Assembly: GCA_963781955.1 (NCBI GenBank)
Contig: CAWAHU010000001.1
Coordinates: 1,240,001-1,304,000 of the forward strand
Direction of reading: 5' to 3'
DNA: 64,000 nt
Source of the DNA: Bog-473 sp963781955
GTDB lineage: Bacteria; Actinomycetota; Acidimicrobiia; Acidimicrobiales; RAAP-2
Below the pieces are notes generated by a model. The model was not told where the DNA came from, searched no databases, and worked only from the letters and a program-made list of their open reading frames with translations. The position numbers and the translations under genes are program-made. Below, piece by piece: positions 55,840 through 64,000 of this stretch (its first letter is position 1; each line of letters begins with the position of its first letter).

Positions 55840-57249
55840 TCAACCCGCTGCCTTCTCGAGCTCAGTGAAAGCCGCTGACGTCGCGTCGGCGAGCGTCCAA
55901 GGATCTTCCACGATCTCGGGGCATACGACGAAGCCGAAATCGATGTGGTCGAGATAGCTGAGCACGGTGACGTTCAGCCCGCCGCCATCGAGCAAGGGGC
56001 CAATCGGGTAGTTGGCCACGAGCCGCGCCCCACCGATGTACAGCGGGAGCGGCGGGCCTTGGACGTTGGAGACGATCAGGTTGAAGATCGGCGGGTGACG
56101 GTCGGCGAGACGGAGCCGGCTGTAAGCCCGGACTCCGGCGGCGAGGAGTCCGGGTGGGGCGATATCGGCCAGGTCGAGGATGAGGTCATCGCCGAGCGCG
56201 TGCTGCATCACCTTTGCGCTATGAGTCGAGGTATGGATAGCCCGAAGCCGCTCGACCGGATCATCGAGTTGCGTGGGCAGGGCGGCGCCCATCACGGTGG
56301 TGGCGTTTCCCCACGCGCCCCCGGATGCATCCCCCCCGTCGTTGACATGCACCGCGACAGGTATCTGGGCGATCAGCGGCTTGCCGGGTAGCTCGCCGCG
56401 ATCGGCCAGATAACGACGTAACGCGCCGGTGCAGATGCCGAGCACCACGTCGTTCACCGTCACCGAGAAGGCGTTCTTGATCGCCTTCACCCCGGAGAGA
56501 GGGACCGAGCAGTAGGCGAACCCGCGATGGGCGGTGATGGACCGGTTGAGCGACGTACGCGGCGCCTGGAAGGGCAACGTGACCGCCAGCCATTCCGGGG
56601 AGGTGTGAAGCCGGAGCATCCTCAGGGCGGAGCGACTGAGCTGGACAGAAGTGCGGGCCGCCCGCAGCGGGGTGGCCGCCAGCCTGGGGAGCGCCCGCAG
56701 GGCCATCTCCCACCCGGGCGGGATTCGCTCGCCCTGCAGCACGGGTGTATCGGGCCGGTCCAGGGGGGCGCCGGGGTCGAGGTCGTAAAACACCTCGTAC
56801 AAGCGGGAGCCCCGAACTCCGTCTGCCAGGCAGTGGTGCATCTTCGTGAGTAGAGCCGCGCGGCCATCCTCGAGGCCCTCGATGAACCAGATTTCCCACA
56901 GGGGGCGACCCCGTTCGAGCTTGTAGGCGAACAGATCGCCGACCAACGCACCGAGCTCACGGGGGCCGCCCGGGGCTGGGACGCCGACGGGGCGGATCTG
57001 GCGGTCGAGATCGAGGTGCAGGTCGTCCACCCAAGCGGGGCGATCGAGGCCAAAGGGAACCTCAACTAAGCGGCGCAAGAACGGGCCAAGCAGGCCTGCC
57101 CTGGCCTCGACCAGCGAGCGCAACCGATTCACATCGAAGCCGCCTGGGGCGGTCGAAGGGTCGATTACAGCCAGTGTGCCCAAGTGCATGTGCCAATTCG
57201 GTGTTTCGCCGTATACGAAACTGGCGTCCGCACCACTGAGCCGCTGCAT
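55840..57249 (-). CDS. Wax ester synthase / diacylglycerol acyltransferase (WS/DGAT)
   Basis: 469 residues from ATG 57249 (QRLSGADASFVYGETPNWHMH, the typical start). The catalytic HHCLADG (H-H-x3-D-G) is at ~residue 131-137. The second conserved block is VNDVVLGICTGALRRYL, and FNLIVSNVQGPP with GGGLNVTVLSYLDHIDFGFV completes the family. It makes triacylglycerol or wax esters from acyl-CoA, a common storage route in Actinobacteria. Intact. Confidence 0.93.
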   Translation of the reverse strand: MQRLSGADASFVYGETPNWHMHLGTLAVIDPSTAPGGFDVNRLRSLVEARAGLLGPFLRRLVEVPFGLDRPAWVDDLHLDLDRQIRPVGVPAPGGPRELGALVGDLFAYKLERGRPLWEIWFIEGLEDGRAALLTKMHHCLADGVRGSRLYEVFYDLDPGAPLDRPDTPVLQGERIPPGWEMALRALPRLAATPLRAARTSVQLSRSALRMLRLHTSPEWLAVTLPFQAPRTSLNRSITAHRGFAYCSVPLSGVKAIKNAFSVTVNDVVLGICTGALRRYLADRGELPGKPLIAQIPVAVHVNDGGDASGGAWGNATTVMGAALPTQLDDPVERLRAIHTSTHSAKVMQHALGDDLILDLADIAPPGLLAAGVRAYSRLRLADRHPPIFNLIVSNVQGPPLPLYIGGARLVANYPIGPLLDGGGLNVTVLSYLDHIDFGFVVCPEIVEDPWTLADATSAAFTELEKAAG

Positions 57250-58403
57250 CTGACACCCCCGAAACACCCAGAGCGATCGTACGCCGCGTCAGCCTTCCGG
57301 CTAGTGCCGAAGGTCCCCAAACGTCTAGGTGGAGTGACCAGGGTCTGACGGACACCGGTTCTCTTGGTTTATGCAGGCTTGCTAGTGACGAGGTTACCGC
57401 GCCCCTTCAGCCCCTCGATATGGTCGAGGCAGGCTCACACCCGGAACCACCTGTCGCCCAAGGCGAGAACCAGCGGCCCGTCCACGCCGGCGCCTGATGA
57501 CGGTGGGGTCGGGGCTGGATGTGGGTCGTGCGGACGTCGAAGTACCGACGAAGAAAGACGGGGAGCGGTGGGATGACCAAGGCCGCCGACGGACGACCCT
57601 GTGAAGGGGGGGCAAACACAGGGCCGCCCGGGCAGCTGCGGGTGTCAGGGCGGTAGCCCAAGGAGGTAACAACCCCGCCCCTGCAGTTGGCACCCCACCC
57701 GCTGGATCCAGATCCTACCGGTGCCCGTCGGGGTGCCGTGCCGGCGTTCGCGCTTTGTTCGCGACCCCGATGCGAAGCGGCCCCGCCAGGGTGGAATGGG
57801 CGGGGTGGTAGGCGCACCCCGCCGCCCCCCGCCCCCCTGCCCGGCGTTGGCGGGTGGGTCGGTCCAAACCGCTGTTGGCTATTGGCGCGGAGCCCCGGCA
57901 ACACGGACCTCGGGGGCGGACCAAAAGGGCCGCGGAAGTCTTCGGCCGGGGTGCAGCCGCAGCATGATGGGGTCCGCTGTCGTCCGGAACGCTGGTCCCG
58001 CCCATGCCCAGCGGTGCCGGTTGCGACCGGCCGACGTAATCATTGGATCGCGCAGTGCCGGCGTTCTGAGGCAGAGCAAGCGACCACGGTGTGGTGGTGA
58101 CCCCTTTCCGACGGCCAACCTGCTGACATGGATACTCGCGGTCGTTGGGGTAGAGACGAGTGGTTCGTCGTCCAAACCAACGAGTGGTCGCACTTCTCGT
58201 TCCCGGGACGGTCGACTTGGCGCACCGCCTGTGATCGACAGACCTTGGACACCGTTGTCCAGGCAATCAGCGTCGAAAGTCAATCACGTTGGTGTCACTC
58301 CGATTCCTTGACCACCAGAGACGATCCGTCGTCCATCTTGGCTCGGGCTGACACACGCCTGAGCGTCCTCGCTCCCGTGGTGTCCGGACGAGCAGGAAGT
58401 TCC
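57250..58403. other. 1.15-kb region without a recognisable gene
   Basis: Several short open frames on both strands, none with a known domain or a good start. 57690-57990 is especially C-rich. It may hold decayed mobile DNA; I see nothing definable. Confidence 0.5.
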
Positions 58404-59150
58404 CTAGACCTTACGGAGCTGTGTACGGAGAGCTGCGCTTACTTGGTCAGCGAGAGCGACGGCTACCATCCGCCGTCGGTATGACACCGCGTACCCCGGG
58501 GTGGGCGTGAGCACGAAACGGCCCAGGAGCTCACCCCGGCGTTGCACGAGGAGCTCCATCTCCGGCCCGGGGAGGCCCATGCGATGGACACTCCAAACGC
58601 GTCCGCCGAGCATGACCTGCCCGTCGTGCTCGAGGCGCATCATGGGACGATCACCGAGGCCGGACTCGTAGCGACAGGCTCGCAGGTGTAACAGCTGAAC
58701 CATTTCGCTCTGCACCCGATCGAGTACCTGGGAAGCTGGAGCACCCGAGGCAACCATTTCGGCCATGTCGTAGATCAGCGCGATGTAGTCCGCCTCCTCG
58801 GCCGCCGTCGCATGGTGATGGCGGTTACGAGCTGCCAGCTCGGTCACGATGATCCCGACCGCGAAGAGGCACACCGCCGTTTCTACGTCGGGACGGTGCG
58901 TGATGGCAAGCCTCTCATAGGGCTGGGTGAGGAAGTAGTCGAACCACAATGTGGCGCTGACCGTGGCGACGAAGCCGGAGAAGCGGTTGCCAAGGGCGGC
59001 CACCGCAACGATCACGGCGACCAAGATCAGTGCCGACGCCGTATTAGCGAAACTCAAACGGAATGGGACCAAGATGGCTGCGACGCCGAGCGGCAACACG
59101 ACGGCAGCGACGAGGGCGAGTTGGTCTCGATACGGCCGGATTCTGTCCAT
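58404..59150 (-). CDS. DUF4118 membrane protein (KdpD-like sensor part without kinase)
   Basis: 248 residues. Four membrane helices in the first ~110 residues, with WFDYFLTQPYERLAI, the signature of the DUF4118 module found in KdpD-type histidine kinases. A cytoplasmic helix (ARNRHHHATAAEEADYIALIYDMAEMV) leads into a GAF-like domain (QVLDRVQSEMVQLLHLRACRYE). No histidine-kinase catalytic domain follows, so it would need a partner or binds its signal alone. Confidence 0.8.
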   Translation of the reverse strand: MDRIRPYRDQLALVAAVVLPLGVAAILVPFRLSFANTASALILVAVIVAVAALGNRFSGFVATVSATLWFDYFLTQPYERLAITHRPDVETAVCLFAVGIIVTELAARNRHHHATAAEEADYIALIYDMAEMVASGAPASQVLDRVQSEMVQLLHLRACRYESGLGDRPMMRLEHDGQVMLGGRVWSVHRMGLPGPEMELLVQRRGELLGRFVLTPTPGYAVSYRRRMVAVALADQVSAALRTQLRKV

Positions 59151-59850
59151 GGTTGCCTCGCTTCGATCAGGTCCGCTCAGTTTCTCACGGCGGAAGCGGA
59201 GTCGGAAGGGCCAGCGGCGGCCGTGAGGTGCCCTGGTCTGGACTGGAGTGCAGGGTGGACCTCTCAGCGAGCCCCCGGCCTACGCCGCGGGCATCCAGGG
59301 CCGCATGGGACTCGAAGCTCCTCTCTCGACGGTGTTCGTCAGCGATACTCCGGGTTTGGGTAGTCGAAGCGGCAGCCGGCAACCCAGGCGGAACGCTGGT
59401 TGCCATGTACTGGGATGCCACCCGCGTCCTTCAACATGTGCCATGTGTTTGGATCGCTCCGACAGTGATTCTCCTAGTTGGCGTCACACGTTGCGGTGTC
59501 GAGACGAAGAGCATGAGGTTCAGTGCGAATTTACGACTGGTGACCAGCGGAAGATTTCGCGGGACGATCGATGCGGTGACCTGACCGATCCCCCTTGTCG
59601 GTCCCGCCTCGGCCGCTCTGGACCCCGGGCACCGACTGTCGTGCAATGACCCACGCGTCGGCGAAGATGGTCGGGCAAACACTCGGACGGTCGATTCATC
59701 GATGGAGACGGCTGAGAATCGTCCCGAACCGAACATGGCCGCTCGCAGTCGTAGCGTGTTCCTGGGAATCGAGGGGGTACGGCGGAGTCGGAAGAAGCCA
59801 AGCATTGTCACACCATCGAACTGACTCCGACTCCCAGAAAGACTGCAACA
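59151..59850. other. Mostly non-coding region with one duplicated gene scrap
   Basis: No gene is supported on either strand. The only recognisable item is the flavin-reductase fragment at 59339-59440. Confidence 0.5.
59339..59440 (-). pseudogene. Duplicate 3' scrap of the FMN reductase gene
   Basis: About 100 bp closely match 35358-35459 (tcagcgatactccgg, then ttgggtagtcgaagcggcag, ggaacgctggttgccatg and ccttcaacatg). They encode the last ~33 residues of the reductase (NQRSAW-A-CRFDYPNPEYR). Nothing of the rest of the gene is present. Confidence 0.8.
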
Positions 59851-59851
59851 A

Positions 59852-60259
59852 TCAGGGTCGCACTACTGCTTCCAGAGTCGCCCTGGGCCAACCGATCAAA
59901 CCAGTAGTTCCGATGAGCAGTGGGAGAGTCCCGAGAGCGAACGAGTACCACGGATTGACCTTGGCAGCCTCCCGGCGAGTTGCGTCGACGGTCTCATCTC
60001 TGGCAAGGACGGCCTGATGATCCTGTTCTCGCACTGCTTCAGGACATGTGGGGGGTTGGGTGTCTTGCCGGTGTGCTTGCAGGGCCACACGTCCTCTCTC
60101 CTTGAGTCCAACCTCCTCGTAGGTCCTCGGCCCGAATGGTGAAGACGCGCCGGGCGACCGATGCCATCTCGTTGGACACGCATTCGCGGTCGGTGAGGTC
60201 GTAGCCGGTTCTAGGGCGGTTGATCCACTTCCGCGGGCGCACAGCTTGCTGCATGCCCA
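59852..60259 (-). pseudogene. Possible small hypothetical membrane protein, frameshifted
   Basis: From ~60258 the minus strand reads MGMQQAVRPRKWINRPRTG, ending in VARRVFTIRAEDL. A one-base shift near 60120 gives RTYEEVGLKERGRVALQAH, ending in NPWYSFALGTLPLLIGTTGLIGW, a plausible membrane helix. No family is recognised and the reading is tentative. Confidence 0.3.
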
Positions 60260-60350
60260 TGGCACGTTCTCGGCCAGCTGTCGGTGCCAGAACTAGGCTT
60301 CGGCACTTGGCCTGGCTGAGAGAACGCGGCGGCGCGGAGGGTGGGGATCC

Positions 60351-61778
60351 ATGGGAACAGACATGCAGGGATTGAGGGTGACCGGCTCCGACGAGGCGAC
60401 GGCCAGGTACGACCAGGCGTTGGGCCATCTCATCCGCTTCGAGGTCGAAGTGGTCGAATCCCAAGCGGCCGCCCGTGCCTCTGATCCTCGGTGTGCCATG
60501 GCCGGCGTCTTCGGCGCGTACCTGTCACTTCTGTCGACCGAGGCCAGCAGCGTCGCGGACGCACGCGAAGCTCTGGCGAACATCGAGGGCGAGCGCCACG
60601 CGCTCTCGGCCCGGGAGCAAGCCCATGTGTTGGCCGCCGAGCGCTGGTTGTCCGGTGACATGGTGAGTGCAGGTGCAACCCTGGCCGAGATCTCGTTGCA
60701 GTACCCGCGCGACCTCCTCGCCTTGGCGGTTGGTCATCAGATTGATTTCTTCACCGGTAATGCCGTCAGCCTCCGCGATCGAATCGGCCGGGCTTTGTGG
60801 GCATGGACGCGCGACGACCCGCATCACGGGTTCCTCCAGGGCATGTACGCCTTTGGTCTGGAGGAGTGCAACCTCTACAGCCTCTCCGAGGAGATGGCCC
60901 AGCGCGCCGTCGAGAGCAATCCCGACGACGTGTGGGGTATCCACGCCATGGTCCACACCTACGAGATGCAGGGTCGGATAGCCGAGGGCGTGCGGTTCAT
61001 GCGGGATACGGAAGCTCATTGGGCCACCGGGAACTTTCTGAACGTCCACAACTCCTGGCACTACGCCCTCTACCTGCTCCAAGGAGCCGATGTGCGCGGC
61101 GCACTCGCGGTCTATGACCGCGTGCTGCACCACGACGGCTCCGAGGATGTCGCACTCGAGTTGCTCGACGCCTCGGCTCTGCTGTGGCGCCTGCACCTCG
61201 AAGGCGAGGAGGTTGGTGACCGCTGGCAGCCACTGGCCCAGGCTTGGGGGCGCCTACTCACGCCTGGCTACTACCCGTTTAACGATATGCATGCCGCAAT
61301 GGCTTTCATTGGTGCCAATGACCTTGAGCGTGCCCGGAGCCTCGTCTCGGACCTCGAGGCGGTCGTCGAGAAGGGTGACCATCGGAACACCGGCTGGGAA
61401 ATGACGAGTCGCGTCGGGCTCCCCGTGTGTCGAAGCCTCGTGGCCTTCGCCGACGGAGCCTACGTAGGGGTTCTCGACGACCTCTGGCCAATTCTGGGCA
61501 GGCTTCACGAGTTCGGCGGTAGCCACGCGCAACGAGACGCCGTGGAGCGAACGCTCCTCGAGGCAGCCATCCGCGCTCCGCGGTCGGACGTTGCGCACGC
61601 GCTCGTTGCCGAACGCCTCGGTGTCAGAGAACGGAACACGTACGCCTGGTTGAAGTATGCCCAAGTCATGGCAGACGAAGGAGACCAAGCCGGCGCCTCG
61701 GCGGCGCGGATCCGGGCGAGCGTGCTGGCCGATGACATCCTTGCTGCGGTGAAGGCAAGTGGCACGGAGCACGGCTGA
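60351..61778 (+). CDS. TTC38-like tetratricopeptide-repeat protein
   Basis: 475 residues, all helical. It begins with a repeat-rich domain (YDQALGHLIRFEVEVVES), then ALSAREQAHVLAAERWLSGD, YPRDLLALAVGHQIDFFTGNA, HHGFLQGMYAFGLEECNLY and IHAMVHTYEMQGRIAEGVRFM. The conserved NVHNSWHYALYLLQG is characteristic of the tetratricopeptide-repeat protein 38 family. Function in bacteria unknown; probably protein binding or a hydrolase partner. ATG 60351 follows GGAGGGTGGGGA. Confidence 0.8.
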   Translation: MGTDMQGLRVTGSDEATARYDQALGHLIRFEVEVVESQAAARASDPRCAMAGVFGAYLSLLSTEASSVADAREALANIEGERHALSAREQAHVLAAERWLSGDMVSAGATLAEISLQYPRDLLALAVGHQIDFFTGNAVSLRDRIGRALWAWTRDDPHHGFLQGMYAFGLEECNLYSLSEEMAQRAVESNPDDVWGIHAMVHTYEMQGRIAEGVRFMRDTEAHWATGNFLNVHNSWHYALYLLQGADVRGALAVYDRVLHHDGSEDVALELLDASALLWRLHLEGEEVGDRWQPLAQAWGRLLTPGYYPFNDMHAAMAFIGANDLERARSLVSDLEAVVEKGDHRNTGWEMTSRVGLPVCRSLVAFADGAYVGVLDDLWPILGRLHEFGGSHAQRDAVERTLLEAAIRAPRSDVAHALVAERLGVRERNTYAWLKYAQVMADEGDQAGASAARIRASVLADDILAAVKASGTEHG

Positions 61779-61829
61779 GATCGGGCTCCTCGTCCAGTAA
61801 GGGGTCGCTCCCCGCCGGGCGCCTGCCCC

Positions 61830-62972
61830 TCAGCCGGGGGACCAGGTCCGGTCGAACCACCGCTGGATCCGGCTCGATCCGAAGTGTGACTTCTCAGCCG
61901 CGATCGCCTCGGACGGGCCATCCAGGGCGCCCACGGGAGCTTGCCCGCTCAGGAAGGTGACATCCACCTTTCCCACCTCGTCACGTCCGAACTCCAAGTA
62001 GCAGACACCACGCCCGTCGTAGCTCGATCCGGCCGACGTGCCCTGGTGACGCGTGATGAGCTGGGCCGCAACGACCGATGCCTGCCCTTCGGAGAAGACG
62101 CCCGCTTTCGGGGTGCCGACGCTGGTGACGTCGCCGATGGCATACACGTCGGGGAACTGCGTCTCCAATGTGAACGGGTCCACGGGCACCCACCCGTCAA
62201 CTGTCATGCCAGACGCCTCGACCACCGGGGGGACGTGGTGACGCGGGACACCGAGGAAGAGGTCGAAGGGCATCCCTGTGCCGTCGGAGAATTCGGCCAA
62301 CTTCCGAACAGGATCGATCCGTTCCACGAGTCTCTCGGGATGCCACGAGATGTCGCGTTCGGCGAACGCCGCCAACAACGCTTCCGAGGCGGCCGGTGAC
62401 GGGGGTATGGGGGTGCCGAACGGCATCACGAGCGCGATCGTCGAGTTGGCGCGGATCCCGCGATCAGTCAGGAAGTCGTGCATGAGTAGTGCCGTCTCGC
62501 TCGGCGCCGGCGGGCACTTGAACGGGGTGGAGGTCACGCCGATGACGACACGGCCCCCTTGGAACTGGGCAAGGACATCGCGGATCGCGAAGGCGCCCTC
62601 TGGGGTGTAGAACTCGTGTCCGCCCTGGACGAGGCCAGGCGTGGCCAAGGGGTCCAGGTCGGCACCGAGTGCGACCACCAAGACGTCACCCTCGAACGTG
62701 CCTGAGCCGGTTTCAACCCGCTTCGTGTCGGGGTCGATCGAACGGATTTCGGTCTGGACGAACCGGACGCCGGGCTTGACCATGTCTCGATAGTGGTGGA
62801 TGACCTCATGGGGTCGCCGCCTCCCGAACATCACGTCGAGCTTGGAGAACCCGAAGATGAAGCCGTCGGACCGGTCGATCAGCAGGACCTCGACGTCGTC
62901 TCCCAGATGCTCCGAGAGCGTGGCTGAGAGCTCGAGCCCACCGAAGCCAGCGCCGAGCACGAGGACGCGCAC
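61830..62972 (-). CDS. FAD-dependent pyridine-nucleotide/sulfide:quinone-type oxidoreductase
   Basis: 380 residues from GTG 62972. The N-terminal dinucleotide-binding motif is VLVLGAGFGGLELSATL. FEGDVLVVALGADLDP and the second FAD motif FPDVYAIGDVTSVGTPKAGVFSEGQA follow. This pattern is seen in SQR-like and NDH-2-like flavoproteins. Cys ~153 in FKCPPAPSETALLM matches the SQR-type Cys-Pro position; a second redox Cys is not obvious. Possible roles are sulfide or NADH oxidation at the membrane. Confidence 0.85.
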   Translation of the reverse strand: MRVLVLGAGFGGLELSATLSEHLGDDVEVLLIDRSDGFIFGFSKLDVMFGRRRPHEVIHHYRDMVKPGVRFVQTEIRSIDPDTKRVETGSGTFEGDVLVVALGADLDPLATPGLVQGGHEFYTPEGAFAIRDVLAQFQGGRVVIGVTSTPFKCPPAPSETALLMHDFLTDRGIRANSTIALVMPFGTPIPPSPAASEALLAAFAERDISWHPERLVERIDPVRKLAEFSDGTGMPFDLFLGVPRHHVPPVVEASGMTVDGWVPVDPFTLETQFPDVYAIGDVTSVGTPKAGVFSEGQASVVAAQLITRHQGTSAGSSYDGRGVCYLEFGRDEVGKVDVTFLSGQAPVGALDGPSEAIAAEKSHFGSSRIQRWFDRTWSPG

Positions 62973-63165
62973 CGCTCAACCATAGCGAACGCTCGCCCGG
63001 GCCCGTGGCCCCCTCCAAACGGCCGCCCCGCCTGGCGTGCCCCGTCCTTTCCGCTGGCGTCGCCCCTGGCACTCCCTCCCGAGTCCTGCGAGTGACGGCC
63101 AACCCCGTGATCGGCGGCTGACAATTTGAAGTCTGACGGCATGCTGATGACGGCATACTGGTGGC

Positions 63166-63636
63166 ATGGAAACGTTGCGTCACTCCGGCTCAATCGTCGT
63201 CGACTGCTCGCCTGAGGAACTCTACGACTTGGTCGCGGACGTGACCCGCATGGGCGAGTGGAGCCCGGTTTGTAGGGCGTGTTGGTGGGATGAAGGCGAC
63301 GAACCGAGCGTTGGTGCCATGTTCACCGGGAGGAACGAGCTGCCGGAGCGAACGTGGGAGACGCGCTCGGAGATCGTCGTGGCCGACCGTGGTCGCGAGT
63401 TCGCGTGGGTTGTGGCCGAACCGCCAACTCGCGCTCGTTTGGGGCTAATCGTTCACCGCCGTCGACGGCGGGACTGAGATCACCCGAAACATGGGAGCTG
63501 CCCCCCGAGGGCTCGGCCTTCTTCGAGACGGTGTTCGGGTGCGAATGCGGCGAAGGAGATCGACGTGCGCCGCGACGCGGCGAAGCAGGGCATCGAGGTG
63601 ACGCTGGCTGCCATCAAAACTGCAGTTGAGACCTGA
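63166..63636 (+). pseudogene. SRPBCC-family (START-like) protein, frameshifted
   Basis: ATG 63166 begins ETLRHSGSIVVDCSPEELYD, then LVADVTRMGEWSPVCRACWW, a clear polyketide-cyclase/SRPBCC start. The frame ends early at 63477. The remaining helix-grip sequence (AVDGGTEIT, TWELPPEGSAFFETVFG, EIDVRRDAAKQGIEVTLAAIK) is spread over other frames to a stop at 63634-63636. At least three indels. Confidence 0.75.
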
Positions 63637-63888
63637 CGTCGCAGCCCGGTCCGGCGACGCTCGTGCTCGGATCGGTCGAGGCGCAAGGCGGGCGGGCCGA
63701 GCAGGCAGGGGCGTGAACGTGACCAAAGCGGTCCAGAGCACGACCCGCACCCTGGTGTACGGCCCTCCCACCCCGCCTCCTATCACCACTTGGTGAAGGT
63801 CGGCGGTAACTTGGCCTCGGTCTCGGCCAGGTGCCTTCGAATGCCCGATAATCTGCGTCCATGAGGGTCGCCCGAATGAGGAGAGCAG
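63637..63888. other. Intergenic region
   Basis: No gene seen. GAGGAG near 63878 serves as ribosome-binding site for the next gene. Confidence 0.5.
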
Positions 63889-64000
63889 TTGTCTGACGCA
63901 CCGAGCCACGAGTACACGCAGGGCTTGTATGGCTGGATCACCCACACGGATATCGCCAGTACCGATCCTGCTGCGACTCGCGACTGGTGCGCAGCGGTCC
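63889..64000 (+). CDS. N-terminus of a VOC/glyoxalase-family protein (partial)
   Basis: From TTG 63889, behind GAGGAG, the frame reads SDAPSHEYTQGLYGWITHTD, then IASTDPAATRDWCAAV up to the window end. W-x-T-H-x-D-I-x-S-x-D-P-A-A-x-x-x-W is the usual start of VOC-superfamily (glyoxalase/dioxygenase-like) proteins. Only 37 codons are visible; metal ligands beyond the first His are outside the window. Confidence 0.6.
   Translation, partial: MSDAPSHEYTQGLYGWITHTDIASTDPAATRDWCAAV

Noticed and set aside
57687..58311. Overlapping frames in the C-rich region after WS/DGAT
   Set aside because: No domain, start site or codon pattern supports any of them.

Overview
The window is high-G+C actinobacterial DNA, most likely from the class Acidimicrobiia. 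This rests on the G+C-rich codon use, an AftD-type arabinofuranosyltransferase, a uvrC-rapZ-yvcK-gap-pgk-tpiA-secG cluster, and secreted proteins with GYWLVA(T/S)DGGIFNYG repeats. Taxonomy is inferred from gene content; no rRNA is present.

Layout. (1) 1-7.8 kb: cell-envelope genes (end of an SGNH-domain protein, a flippase-like protein, a GT4 glycosyltransferase, a giant AftD-like enzyme). (2) 7.9-11.4 kb: methyltransferase, coaE, uvrB. (3) 11.5-20.6 kb: an NTF2-like protein, then four tandem same-strand genes for secreted beta-propeller proteins. Three start with NHL repeats and one with an NHL/Vgb-like propeller plus IPT/TIG domain. All four end in exactly six 42-residue repeats. (4) 20.7-34.5 kb: a housekeeping block with no frameshifts: uvrA, nadA with a DUF427 gene, uvrC, rapZ, yvcK, gap, a single-frame pgk-tpiA fusion, secG and a peptide-binding lipoprotein. 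(5) 34.6-49.7 kb: a tRNA-Leu(GAG) followed by what looks like a tandem array of integrated elements. Copies of the tRNA 3' end recur at 39.15 kb and 49.71 kb. The array holds recombinase remnants, an ECF sigma/anti-sigma pair, a flavin reductase, secreted propeller proteins, small alpha/beta-barrel proteins, an IS3 and an IS21 element, and a small zinc-ribbon-like gene. (6) 49.7-64 kb: an accessory but less mobile region: a branched-chain amino-acid-type binding protein, an ANT(6)-like adenylyltransferase, SDR, alpha/beta hydrolase, GMC oxidoreductase remnant, WS/DGAT acyltransferase, DUF4118 protein, TTC38-like protein, FAD oxidoreductase and several decayed genes.

How the genes fit together. 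All three UvrABC excinuclease genes lie within 18 kb. uvrA and uvrB share a nearly identical upstream sequence placed for leaderless transcription. The gap/pgk-tpiA block supplies three consecutive glycolytic steps, two of them possibly in one polypeptide. The propeller family between uvrB and uvrA is the most distinctive feature: tandem, exported, with fixed repeat number and recent sequence homogenisation between two members.

Caution: single-base frameshifts are frequent in 1-20.6 kb (GT4, aftD, uvrB, propeller genes) and absent in 20.7-34.5 kb. Those in essential-type genes such as uvrB are probably sequence errors. Those in the island are more likely real decay.
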